DNA from: Chryseosolibacter histidinae
Lineage (GTDB): Bacteria; Bacteroidota; Bacteroidia; Cytophagales; Cyclobacteriaceae
Assembly: GCF_018598225.1 (NCBI RefSeq)
Contig: NZ_JAHESF010000003.1
Location: forward strand, 268,451-332,450
DNA length: 64,000 nucleotides
Reading direction: 5' to 3'
The position numbers were made by a program, and so were the translations under genes. The notes under the pieces are model-generated. The model was not told the DNA's origin. It saw only the letters and a list, made by a program, of their open reading frames with translations, and did not search any database. Positions 8,933 to 16,347 of the stretch are shown here, piece after piece; position 1 is the stretch's first letter, and each line of letters opens with the position of its first letter.

Positions 8933-10354
8933 TTATAATTTGAGGCCCCTGCGTCTTCCACCCTTCGCGGCTTCTTCCAGCAGGTATTTTTTATCGATCC
9001 GCTCCAGCACCACATACAAAGTGTCTTTATGCTGATCGATGCCTGACAGGATAATGGTATTGGCATCCGGTCTGTCATAGTGCAGCACAAGGCGGTCTGA
9101 AACGTAATTCTTATTCCTGTTCTGAAGCGTAAGTGTTTTGTTAGCTGCGTCGATCTCGTAGCTGTAGTAGTGCCTTCCGGCGGAGCCCGACAGCTCGTAC
9201 GTTCTTTTCTCGTCGTCCAGGAAGATCTCTTCGGTGAGTGCCGCCGTGAGTGTCACCGGCCTGTTGGCGCGAATGCTCAGCGTGGCCCACTTCTCGAACA
9301 CAACGTCTTTCCACCGCACAGCGTCCGTTGGGGAGTACGGCAGCACGTTGTTGTTGATCCTGAACTCTTTTACATTGTAGATCCCGCTCGCGTCGGCAAG
9401 CCCCGGCGTTTGAGGATAATGATAAACATCATTGCGAGATCCCGCATAAGTCTTGTATCCATAAAAGACAACAAACACCAGCACAAAGGCGCTCTTCAGG
9501 ATCAGTCTTCCATTCTTCTGCCAGCCTTCTTTCAGCACGGGATTGAACCGGTTGGGCGCTGTGGGTTTCTCCAGGGAAGTGAGGGTAATGAGTCGCGCCG
9601 CATCGAACGCCACCAGGAACAACGCAAAGGTCACCAGCACGAGCGCATATACATATTCACCACCTTCATACGCCAGGTTAGACATCACCACGTTACCCGT
9701 GTAGGGCAACACAATGAAAGCGCCGATGGATGCCGTCTTGCGGTAGAGCAACAGCAACGCCGCCAGCAGCTCCACCAACCCGAGGAAAGATTCATATCCT
9801 GGAACAATACCGGTGCTCATCGAAAACAGTTTCCACGCCTCGATGTCGCCGTAGTTCGTGTTCAGGTTGCTGATAGATGGATAGGGCATCTGCAGCGGGA
9901 AGAACTTGATGAACCCGTACGCGAGCAACGCCACGGCTAGCCTGTAACGAAGCACCACCCGGAGCCAGTAATACAAATTATTGTACTCCTTGCTTTTCGA
10001 ATCTACAATGCCCCAGGTAATGGTGCCGATCAATGCGATCACTGCCACCACGAACCAGTCGGCAAGCTCCGGAACTTCAGAGAAGAACCGCGGCGTATAG
10101 CGGGCCAGGTAAAAAAAGTTGCTGAAGTGCAGCGATGACCAATCGAGCGAAAAGATATCGCGATAGTACTTCCAGTCCAGCGGCACGGCCTGCACCAGGA
10201 AATACACGAAGAAGAACCGGAACAGCACCTTCTCATAACCCTTCCACTCGGCGGGCCGGAGATCAGGCTGCTGCTCGCGCTTTACCGTTCCATTCACCTG
10301 GGACGATACCGTTTTGCGTTCAGCGGGGGCAACAGGAGTTTCTATCAGTGTCAT
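8933..10354 (-). CDS. DoxX-family membrane protein with C-terminal domain (copy 1)
   Basis: The ATG at 10354 is preferred over an upstream TTG. The product is about 473 residues with the same plan as its downstream neighbour: N-terminal helices, the DoxX-like core (YRLAVALLAYGFIKFFPLQM, SFLGLVELLAALLLLYRK), and a C-terminal soluble part starting YNVKEFRINNNVLPYSP and ending in LYVVLERIDKKYLLEE. It lies 22 bp downstream of susD and 21 bp upstream of the second DoxX gene. Tandem paralogues suggest a heteromeric quinone-reducing membrane complex, but this is inference. No cofactor motif is visible. Confidence 0.8.
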   Translation of the reverse strand: MTLIETPVAPAERKTVSSQVNGTVKREQQPDLRPAEWKGYEKVLFRFFFVYFLVQAVPLDWKYYRDIFSLDWSSLHFSNFFYLARYTPRFFSEVPELADWFVVAVIALIGTITWGIVDSKSKEYNNLYYWLRVVLRYRLAVALLAYGFIKFFPLQMPYPSISNLNTNYGDIEAWKLFSMSTGIVPGYESFLGLVELLAALLLLYRKTASIGAFIVLPYTGNVVMSNLAYEGGEYVYALVLVTFALFLVAFDAARLITLTSLEKPTAPNRFNPVLKEGWQKNGRLILKSAFVLVFVVFYGYKTYAGSRNDVYHYPQTPGLADASGIYNVKEFRINNNVLPYSPTDAVRWKDVVFEKWATLSIRANRPVTLTAALTEEIFLDDEKRTYELSGSAGRHYYSYEIDAANKTLTLQNRNKNYVSDRLVLHYDRPDANTIILSGIDQHKDTLYVVLERIDKKYLLEEAAKGGRRRGLKL

Positions 10355-10376
10355 AGGCAAAAGTTTAAGTCTTGTT

Positions 10377-11744
10377 TTATCGGTAGCCGATATTCTGATC
10401 CAGCGCCAGCGTCTCGTCTACCAGGATCTGGTCTGCAGGTATGGGCAGCAGGTAGCGGAATTTTTCAGTCACGCCCAGCACATCATCCGCACGGTCTGTT
10501 CTCACCAGGTCGAACCAGCGATGCGCTTCCAGGGCGAACTCAAGTCTGCGTTCATTTTCAATGGCCAGCAGAAGATCGTTTTTGGTTGAAGCAACGCTGA
10601 GCGCGATACCAGCCCTGTCACGAACGGCGTTCAGGTCACTGAGCGCGTCCACAGGTTTATCCAGCTGCGCTCTTGCTTCCGCGCGGATCAGGTAAAGCTC
10701 GGCGATGCGGATGATGTAAGACGGATCTGACGCAGGCGTGCGGTAGTAGAGGTTACCATACCAGCGGTTCTGGTTATCGCGTGCCACCAGCACACTCCTG
10801 TTTCCACCCACAGCCGGATCGTTGATCAGTGCAAGAAAGGCCGTGTTAGGTGCCCATTGACGGGTTCCTCCGTTGGTCTGAGGCTGCCACTGGTTGCGGT
10901 GACCATTCGTTTCCGTAGTACCGTTGTAGAAGATCTCAAACACCGACTCCTCCGTTCCTCTTGCATTGCTCTGGAAAAAAGTACCGTAAGGTTTCAGCAG
11001 CTTGTAGCGTGTGTCGCTGATCAGCTTCGAAGCAAACTCTTCAGCCTTGCTCCAGTTCTGTTGATAAAGGTAGAACCGCGATTTCAGCGCCCACACCGTT
11101 TTGCGTGTAGCCCTGTAGCGATCGGTGGTTTCCGGAAGCAATGGCTCCGCTGATTCCAGGTCGCTCAATACCTGTGCATAGGTTTCTTCCACGGTGCTCC
11201 TGCCAATGTCTTCATTCTCTCCCGGCACCAGCGTAGGTTTGGTAATGAGCGGTACACCACCCCAGGTTCTGGCCAGGTCGAAGTACGCGAGCGCCCTCAC
11301 GAAATAAGCTTCCCCCAGGATCTGGTCACGCAAAGCCGTGGTGAGCAACGGATCCTGGATGAGCGGTACGGCGGCAATGACATTGTTGGCGCGGTTGATC
11401 GCCCTGTAGATGCCATTCCATGCAGCGCTGACAGTAGCGTTGTCTGCGTTCACTTTTTTGTTGATGAACTCCTGTACCTGCGATTGTGAACCCGTCCAGG
11501 CGATGTTGTCACCCGAGAGGTACGCGATCGACTGGAACGAGGTGCCGTAGTAGTCACCGGCGCCCAGCGCACTGTAAACGCCGCGCAAAGCCGCTTCCGC
11601 CGATGCCTTATCCACAATCACATCGTCGCTCGTAGACAATGAATCCTTCGGCTTCACATCGAGGAACTCGTCGCACGATACAAGCGTGATCAGTGTGAGG
11701 ATCAGTATATATTTCAATTTTGTTGTTGCAGTATTTATAAGCAT
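10377..11744 (-). CDS. SusD/RagB-family outer-membrane nutrient-binding lipoprotein
   Basis: The product is 455 residues. The lipobox LITLVSCDEFLDVKP marks a surface lipoprotein. The SusD/RagB pattern is clear: an N-terminal TPR-like region (AALRGVYSALG, ILGEAYFVRALAYFDLARTWGGVPL) and the C-terminal IRIAELYLIRAEARAQL and LEFALEAHRWFDLVR segments. It forms the lid of the TonB-dependent SusC transporter encoded 20 bp upstream. Most SusCD pairs bind glycans or peptides. No glycoside hydrolase or peptidase is encoded here and the neighbours are sulfur redox genes, so a sulfur-containing substrate is inferred. Confidence 0.93.
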   Translation of the reverse strand: MLINTATTKLKYILILTLITLVSCDEFLDVKPKDSLSTSDDVIVDKASAEAALRGVYSALGAGDYYGTSFQSIAYLSGDNIAWTGSQSQVQEFINKKVNADNATVSAAWNGIYRAINRANNVIAAVPLIQDPLLTTALRDQILGEAYFVRALAYFDLARTWGGVPLITKPTLVPGENEDIGRSTVEETYAQVLSDLESAEPLLPETTDRYRATRKTVWALKSRFYLYQQNWSKAEEFASKLISDTRYKLLKPYGTFFQSNARGTEESVFEIFYNGTTETNGHRNQWQPQTNGGTRQWAPNTAFLALINDPAVGGNRSVLVARDNQNRWYGNLYYRTPASDPSYIIRIAELYLIRAEARAQLDKPVDALSDLNAVRDRAGIALSVASTKNDLLLAIENERRLEFALEAHRWFDLVRTDRADDVLGVTEKFRYLLPIPADQILVDETLALDQNIGYR

Positions 11745-11764
11745 GTCTTCTGTGCTTTTAAAAT

Positions 11765-14700
11765 TTATAATGAGATGTTGACACCTACCTGCAGGCTGCG
11801 CGGCTGTGGTGGCGTGCCCAGGTCTATGCCCTGTTCGTTCTGGCCGCTGCTGGAAGCTGATTCGGGATCGAGGCCTGTGTAGTTCGTGAACAGCAACAGG
11901 TTGGTTCCGGCCAGGTACAATCGCAGCGATGAAACGTTGAGGCGTTGCGTAAGCTGTGATGGCAGCGTGTAGCCCAGGGTAAGTGAGCGCAGGCGCAGGA
12001 AAGACCCGTCTTCGAGCCAGCGGCTGCCGCCATCGCGATAGTTGTTCACGTTAACGCCATCGGGGCGGGGCACATTGGTGATGTCACCGGGCTGCTGCCA
12101 GCGGGCCACGTTCGATTTGAAGATCACACGCGCGGCATCGCGGGCACCACCACCTTCACCAAAGAAACGGTTGTGATTGTACACCTCGTTGCCGTACGAG
12201 AAAGCGAAGAATACACCGAGGTCGAAACCTTTGTAGTTGACGTTGTTGGTAATGCCTCCGAAGAAATCGGGCCAGATGCTGCCATAGATCTGACGGTCAT
12301 CCGTAGTGATCTTGCCATCTTCCACCACTTCGTCGTAGATCACATTTCCCGTCTGCGGATCTACGCCGCGCTCTTTGTAAACCCAGAAGGAATACAGGGG
12401 AGATCCTTGCTGCTGCAGGATCAGGTCCCTGCTTCCATAGCGGAGAGGATCCTCCAGCTTTTCGATGTTGTTGACGTTGCGCGAAATGTTCAGGCTCGTG
12501 GTCCACGAGAGATCATTATTCGAAATGTTGACCGTATTCAGCGTGAACTCGAAACCCTTGTTGCTGATCTCGGCACCATTCTTCCAATAATTGCTGAAGC
12601 CCGTCTTTGAAGGGATGGCCACCAGCAGCAAACCGTTGGTAGTATACTTGTCGTAGTAATTGAACTCCAGGGCAACCCTGTCTTTCAGCACGGCCACATC
12701 CACACCGATGTTGAACTGCTTCGTGGTCTCCCATTTCAGATCGGGATTCGAAAGCTGCTGCGGTGAGATGCCGGGGCTGTTCTGATACGGCGCGCTGCCA
12801 GACCAAAGGCCCTGCGCGGCAAAGTTGCCAATGCCATTCTGGTTTCCGGTAAGCCCTACGCTGGCGCGGAGCTTCAGGTCGGTGATCAGGTCAACATCTT
12901 TCAGAAAGCTTTCCTGCTTGGCACGCCACGCAGCGCCTACAGAAGGAAAATAACCCCACTTGTTCTCTGCGCCGAACCGCGAAGATCCGTCTGCACGCAG
13001 GCTGGCATCGATCAGGTAACGGTCATTGAAGCTGTAGTTGATCTTCGAGAAGAATGAAGCCAGGTTGCTCTTAGACCAGCTCTGGGTGCTGGTGGAGCTC
13101 GCAGCCGATGAAATGGTTTTCAGGTCGTTGCTCGCAAAGCCCCTGCCTTCAGCATACGTACGGGTGAGCACGTCGCTCTGCAGCGTGTTGCCGATCAGGA
13201 TACCGAAAGTGTGTTTGCCGAGATCCTTTTTGTATGCGAGCGTTTGCTCGTTCAGCAACGATGAGAACTGGCTCACGCTTGAAGTGGCCAGTCCACCTTG
13301 TGCGCCTTCGAGCAGGAATGTATTCCAGTATTCTTTCTCATCATAGTTATTGTAGTCTACGCCAAAGCTGGTGCGGAAGGTAAGTCCGGGCAACAGCTCC
13401 GCCTCGCCATAAAGGTTGGCGATGTACCGCAGGCTCACGGAGCTTACATCATAATTTTCAAGGAGCAGCTCCACGTTGTCGAAACCTGCGCGGCCCACCA
13501 GCACACCCTCCTCGTTATAAGGCGAGAGGTACGTTGGCGTGTGAAGCGCTGCCTGTAACAATCCTCCCCGCGGGCCATCGCCGGCACGGGCCTGGTTCCT
13601 GAAAGTTCTCGTCACCGTGTTGCTGGTACCTACCTGGATCTTGTCGTTGATCTTCTGGTCCAGGTTGAGCTTGAAGCTTCCCCGCTCAAATTCGATGGGC
13701 CTCAGAATGGACTCCTGCTTGTTGTATCCACCACCGATGTAATACTTGGTGTTGGTTGTACCACCGGATAAGGAGAGGTCGTAGTTCTGCGACACAGCAG
13801 TCCTGAAGACCTGACTCAACCGGTCATAGGTTTGCTGTTCTTCCGGTAATCCGCGACCAGCCTCGCCGTTGATCACCTCGCTCACTGGTCTGAACGGACG
13901 ATTGGCAAAGGTCCTGTTCAGCGCCGGGTTGTCGATGCCTGTATTGATCCACCATTCATTCACCAGCTGAGCATGCTCAGGACCGGTTGCCAGGTCCCAG
14001 AGCTTCGCGGCCTTTGCCCATCCGTAAGAGGCGTTGAAATTGACGGTGGGCTTCTGCTCATACGTTCCACGTTTGGTAGTGATGATCACCACGCCGTTCG
14101 CGCCCCGTGAGCCATACAACGCGGTGGCTTCCGCATCTTTCAAAACCTCGATACTTTCAATGTCAGCCGGGTTGATGTCTGCGATGGGAGACGTTGCCTT
14201 ACCGCCCGTGCTGATGGTTTGCAGGCTGTTGCCGTTGATGAACACACCGTCAATGACATAAAGCGGGTCGTTGTCAGCGTTAATAGACGTAGCACCACGA
14301 ACACGCACGTTGACCACTTCACCGGGCACACCTGTGTTGCTCGAGATCTGAACACCTGAAACTTTTCCCTGGAGCTGCGCGTCGAAGCTTCCTGCGGCGA
14401 TCGTTTTTATTGCGGCGGGATCTACTTTGGTAACGGAGCCGATGAGGTTCTTACGTTCCTGCGTTCCGTATCCCACCACAACCACTTCATCGAGCAGGTT
14501 GTCAGTCTTCAGCGTTACTTCCAGGGGATCGCCCAGCAGCTCATATATTTCTACTTCCTGCGGCCTAAAACCCACAAGGTTCACCTGGATGGAGAAAGGA
14601 AATTCTTTCGCCGATGCCAGCACAAATTGTCCGTCGGCATCTGTTACGGCGAAGCTCGCGGTGCCTTTTACAGCAACGGTAGCGCCAGGCACCGGTGCGC

Positions 14701-14797
14701 CGGTGTCATCCTTCACGATACCCTTTACATTTTCCTGGGCCGCAACAGAGAATATGATCGATACTTTAAATACTAAGATCAGTAACAGTTTTTTCAT
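11765..14797 (-). CDS. SusC/RagA-family TonB-dependent outer-membrane transporter
   Basis: The product is 1010 residues, with a signal peptide (MKKLLLILVFKVSIIFSVAAQ). A carboxypeptidase-D-like regulatory domain covers about residues 22-100 (VKGIVKDDTGAPVPGATVAV). A TonB-box-like LLDEVVVVGYGTQ is at about 100-112. The plug contains DPLYVIDGVF and IESIEVLKDAEATALYGSRG, followed by a 22-strand-type barrel. This is the SusC signature and implies energy-dependent import across the outer membrane with the SusD encoded downstream. The gene starts 5 bp after the binding-protein gene. The substrate cannot be read from sequence. Confidence 0.95.
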   Translation of the reverse strand: MKKLLLILVFKVSIIFSVAAQENVKGIVKDDTGAPVPGATVAVKGTASFAVTDADGQFVLASAKEFPFSIQVNLVGFRPQEVEIYELLGDPLEVTLKTDNLLDEVVVVGYGTQERKNLIGSVTKVDPAAIKTIAAGSFDAQLQGKVSGVQISSNTGVPGEVVNVRVRGATSINADNDPLYVIDGVFINGNSLQTISTGGKATSPIADINPADIESIEVLKDAEATALYGSRGANGVVIITTKRGTYEQKPTVNFNASYGWAKAAKLWDLATGPEHAQLVNEWWINTGIDNPALNRTFANRPFRPVSEVINGEAGRGLPEEQQTYDRLSQVFRTAVSQNYDLSLSGGTTNTKYYIGGGYNKQESILRPIEFERGSFKLNLDQKINDKIQVGTSNTVTRTFRNQARAGDGPRGGLLQAALHTPTYLSPYNEEGVLVGRAGFDNVELLLENYDVSSVSLRYIANLYGEAELLPGLTFRTSFGVDYNNYDEKEYWNTFLLEGAQGGLATSSVSQFSSLLNEQTLAYKKDLGKHTFGILIGNTLQSDVLTRTYAEGRGFASNDLKTISSAASSTSTQSWSKSNLASFFSKINYSFNDRYLIDASLRADGSSRFGAENKWGYFPSVGAAWRAKQESFLKDVDLITDLKLRASVGLTGNQNGIGNFAAQGLWSGSAPYQNSPGISPQQLSNPDLKWETTKQFNIGVDVAVLKDRVALEFNYYDKYTTNGLLLVAIPSKTGFSNYWKNGAEISNKGFEFTLNTVNISNNDLSWTTSLNISRNVNNIEKLEDPLRYGSRDLILQQQGSPLYSFWVYKERGVDPQTGNVIYDEVVEDGKITTDDRQIYGSIWPDFFGGITNNVNYKGFDLGVFFAFSYGNEVYNHNRFFGEGGGARDAARVIFKSNVARWQQPGDITNVPRPDGVNVNNYRDGGSRWLEDGSFLRLRSLTLGYTLPSQLTQRLNVSSLRLYLAGTNLLLFTNYTGLDPESASSSGQNEQGIDLGTPPQPRSLQVGVNISL

Positions 14798-14802
14798 AGG
14801 TT

Positions 14803-15735
14803 TTACTTCGAGGCGAGTTGTTCAAATTTTTGTTTTTCATTCTCAAAACGTTTCTGTTCGGGTTTGAGAAAGCCATAGTGATGCAGATCATCCTGCGCAT
14901 TGTAAATGACCCACAGCAGGAACTTCAGCGCTTCGGGTTTGTAGTTGTGCTTGCGCAGGGAGATGTGGATGTATTCCACGGGAATGTTCTCCGTTTTCTG
15001 ATCTTCAATGGCGCTGATGGCATCGTCGAGGGTGGCGTAGAAGCGCTCATCCTGTGAAACACGGCCGTTGTTGTCGGCATCCACTGGCAGCACGGCGAGT
15101 CCCGGAAGCGCCTTGCGCGATGTGAGGTCGTAGATCAGTCCCGGGTAGCTGTACGAGATTCCTGTAGGATCTTTCAGCAGCGCCTTGATCAGGTGCTCAT
15201 CGGCGCCGGCGATGGCTTTGCCGGTGATCTGCTGCTGCTCAAATCCGAAATACTTTGCAAACGTGACAGGAGCACCTGCTTTCTGAAGCCTGGTGTACAC
15301 CGTGTAAGGTGCTTTGATCTCCTGCTGTTTTTCCTTGTCTGCATAGATGTCGTGAAAATAGATCTGTTTGATCAGGTCTTTGGTCAATCCCTTCTCTGTG
15401 AAAGTTTTGGCGAACTCCGACCCTGCGTTGGCTACCGGCAGCAATGCATACCTTGCCAGGTAGAGGTACTCGCGTTCTTCCTTCACTTCCTTCTCGGGCT
15501 CGTAAGCTTCGATGAGCAGATCATAGTGCGCGGGATCTGTAGCAGTACGTGAGTCGATCACAACTTCCACAGAGGGATTCGCTTCCTTGTATTCGGCGAT
15601 CCATTGCTGTACCAGCGGATAGGCAAACCGTACGCCGGTGATCACTACTTTTTTGTCGGGGGCCTGCTGCGCAAAAAGCGATGTTGCCGTGAGCAGCAGA
15701 AAATAAATGAGTATAAATGAAATGAATGATTTCAT
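14803..15735 (-). CDS. Periplasmic type-2 binding-protein-like protein with an EF-hand loop
   Basis: The ATG at 15735 is preferred over the TTG at 15741. The product is about 310 residues with a signal peptide (ISFILIYFLLLTATSLFAQQ). The mature start (KVVITGVRFAYPLVQQWIAE, then YKEANPSVEVVIDSR) matches PstS/molybdate-type solute-binding folds. Near residues 219-230 is DADNNGRVSQDE, which fits the 12-residue EF-hand calcium loop exactly (D-x-D-x-N-G-x-V-x-x-x-E). No ABC permease or ATPase is adjacent, so it may hand substrate to the redox enzymes or act as a sensor. It is the first structural gene after the riboswitch leader and abuts susC by 5 bp. Confidence 0.75.
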   Translation of the reverse strand: MKSFISFILIYFLLLTATSLFAQQAPDKKVVITGVRFAYPLVQQWIAEYKEANPSVEVVIDSRTATDPAHYDLLIEAYEPEKEVKEEREYLYLARYALLPVANAGSEFAKTFTEKGLTKDLIKQIYFHDIYADKEKQQEIKAPYTVYTRLQKAGAPVTFAKYFGFEQQQITGKAIAGADEHLIKALLKDPTGISYSYPGLIYDLTSRKALPGLAVLPVDADNNGRVSQDERFYATLDDAISAIEDQKTENIPVEYIHISLRKHNYKPEALKFLLWVIYNAQDDLHHYGFLKPEQKRFENEKQKFEQLASK

Positions 15736-15785
15736 GGTCAAGTCAGTAATTGTAAAATATTTGGGAATTGTAATTAGGCGGCTAC

Positions 15786-15840
15786 GGAATGCATCTTATC
15801 TTATTGAAATTCCACCAAGATCAACAAGATCGATGCATCC
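15786..15840 (-). promoter_or_regulatory. Long imperfect hairpin in the sulfur-operon leader
   Basis: On the minus strand the arms pair as GG, ATGCATC, ATCTT and TTGA against TCAA, AAGAT, GATGCAT and CC, with small mismatches and a 13-nt loop. That is about 18 paired bases within 55 nt. It lies between the Cys-rich upstream ORF and the first structural gene. No T-run follows, so it is not a classical terminator. It may be an alternative structure of an attenuator or a stability/translation element. Confidence 0.55.
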
Positions 15841-15852
15841 GAAAGCCATGTA

Positions 15853-15898
15853 GTTGTTACTCGCCGCACGAGGGAACGCGGCACCATCCGTCAACAAC
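15853..15898 (-). promoter_or_regulatory. Hairpin overlapping the stop of the Cys-rich upstream ORF
   Basis: The minus-strand arms GTTGTT/AACAAC and GCCGC/GCGGC form a two-part stem. The 5' GTTGTT arm contains the final Cys codon and the stop codon of the upstream ORF (GGT TGT TGA). A ribosome terminating there would block the stem, and one stalled at the Cys run about 24 nt earlier would leave it free. This layout is what an attenuator needs; the mechanism is inference. Confidence 0.5.
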
Positions 15899-16001
15899 CT
15901 TCATCAGCAGAAGGCATACAGCAACAGCAAGCGTGCTGAGGGTTGACGTTATTGCATTGTTTCATGTGAGCCATCAGGCCCGAAAAAAATTTCGTTTTCA
16001 T
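15891..16001 (-). CDS. Cys-rich leader peptide (upstream ORF) of the sulfur operon
   Basis: An ATG at 16001, nine bases after the riboswitch 3' strand, opens a 36-codon frame ending TGA at 15893-15891. The peptide starts MKTKFFSGLMAHMKQC and contains a run of four cysteines (HACCCCMPSADEGC). In all six of 36 residues are Cys, including the last before the stop. Polycysteine leader peptides that attenuate sulfur operons when cysteine-charged tRNA is scarce are known in mycobacteria. Here the ORF lies between a SAM riboswitch and a hairpin whose 5' arm overlaps its stop codon. Translation is not proven. The alternative is a chance frame in a structured leader, but the Cys run in a sulfur operon argues against it. 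Confidence 0.5.
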   Translation of the reverse strand: MKTKFFSGLMAHMKQCNNVNPQHACCCCMPSADEGC

Positions 16002-16009
16002 TGTTTAAA

Positions 16010-16116
16010 ATTTTATAGTCCCAAAAATTTATTTGGTAGGACTTAGCACCTTGTCTGGTGGAAACAGGTTGCTAGAAGATCATCGAGCCTATTCTCTCCC
16101 TTCTTCTTTATAAAAT
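16010..16116 (-). ncRNA. SAM-I (S-box) riboswitch
   Basis: Read on the minus strand, the 107-nt element has P1 formed by ATTTTATA and TATAAAAT. P2 uses AGAAG/CTTCT, with a kink-turn-like GAGAGA...GGCTCGATGA segment. The highly conserved core GCAACC ... AAGGTGCTAAGTCC is present. P3 (CCTG/CAG with GCAACC/GGTGC context) and P4 (AGTCC/GGACT) can also be drawn. The core agrees with the SAM-I consensus, which binds S-adenosylmethionine and lowers expression when SAM is abundant. It precedes the SusCD-sulfite oxidation operon, not a methionine biosynthesis gene. No strong T-run terminator follows, so the expression platform is unclear. Confidence 0.85.
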
Positions 16117-16156
16117 CAATTTGGTGGCTAATTGATTTGTCTACTAAATCTATAGA

Positions 16157-16188
16157 CAAATGTAACATTACAAATTTGTAACGTGCAA
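16157..16188 (-). promoter_or_regulatory. Predicted Bacteroidota promoter of the sulfur operon
   Basis: On the minus strand TACATTTG (16164-16157) fits the -7 consensus TAnnTTTG. TTGCAC (16188-16183) lies 21 nt upstream of it after TTG, as a -33 element. Transcription would start near 16150, about 30-35 nt before the riboswitch, giving a leader of about 410 nt. Confidence 0.55.
16168..16181. promoter_or_regulatory. Perfect 14-bp palindrome inside the promoter
   Basis: TTACAAATTTGTAA is a perfect inverted repeat between the -33 and -7 elements of the predicted sulfur-operon promoter. This is a classical position for a repressor operator. The cognate regulator is not identified in the window. 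Confidence 0.4.
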
Positions 16189-16278
16189 CTGTTTGGTAAA
16201 AAAAGTTTTGAGAAATTTTGGTTAGTCCATCGCAATGGTTTGAAGTGTCTAAAACAAAGCCACTTATGCCTGCCCCAC

Positions 16279-16312
16279 AAAAAAAAGCCCGCAAGGTTTA
16301 CCTGCAGGCTTC
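16279..16312 (-). terminator. Intrinsic terminator after the DUF4097 operon
   Basis: On the minus strand the stem AAGCCTGC/GCGGGCTT with a loop AGGTAAACCTT is followed by eight T. It lies about 35 bp past the stop of the 16348-17091 gene. Confidence 0.8.
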
Positions 16313-16347
16313 AAAGAAGCGTTGTCAACTAACGCTCTACCCTGATA

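Noticed and set aside
8162..9940. Two plus-strand frames of over 250 codons
   Set aside because: They are antisense to the DoxX genes, highly charged with odd composition; the DoxX frames show clear membrane helices and conserved paralogy.
15786..16001. T-box riboswitch in the sulfur-operon leader
   Set aside because: No T-box sequence (TGGnACCGCG type) or specifier loop was found; the Cys codons lie in an open frame instead.
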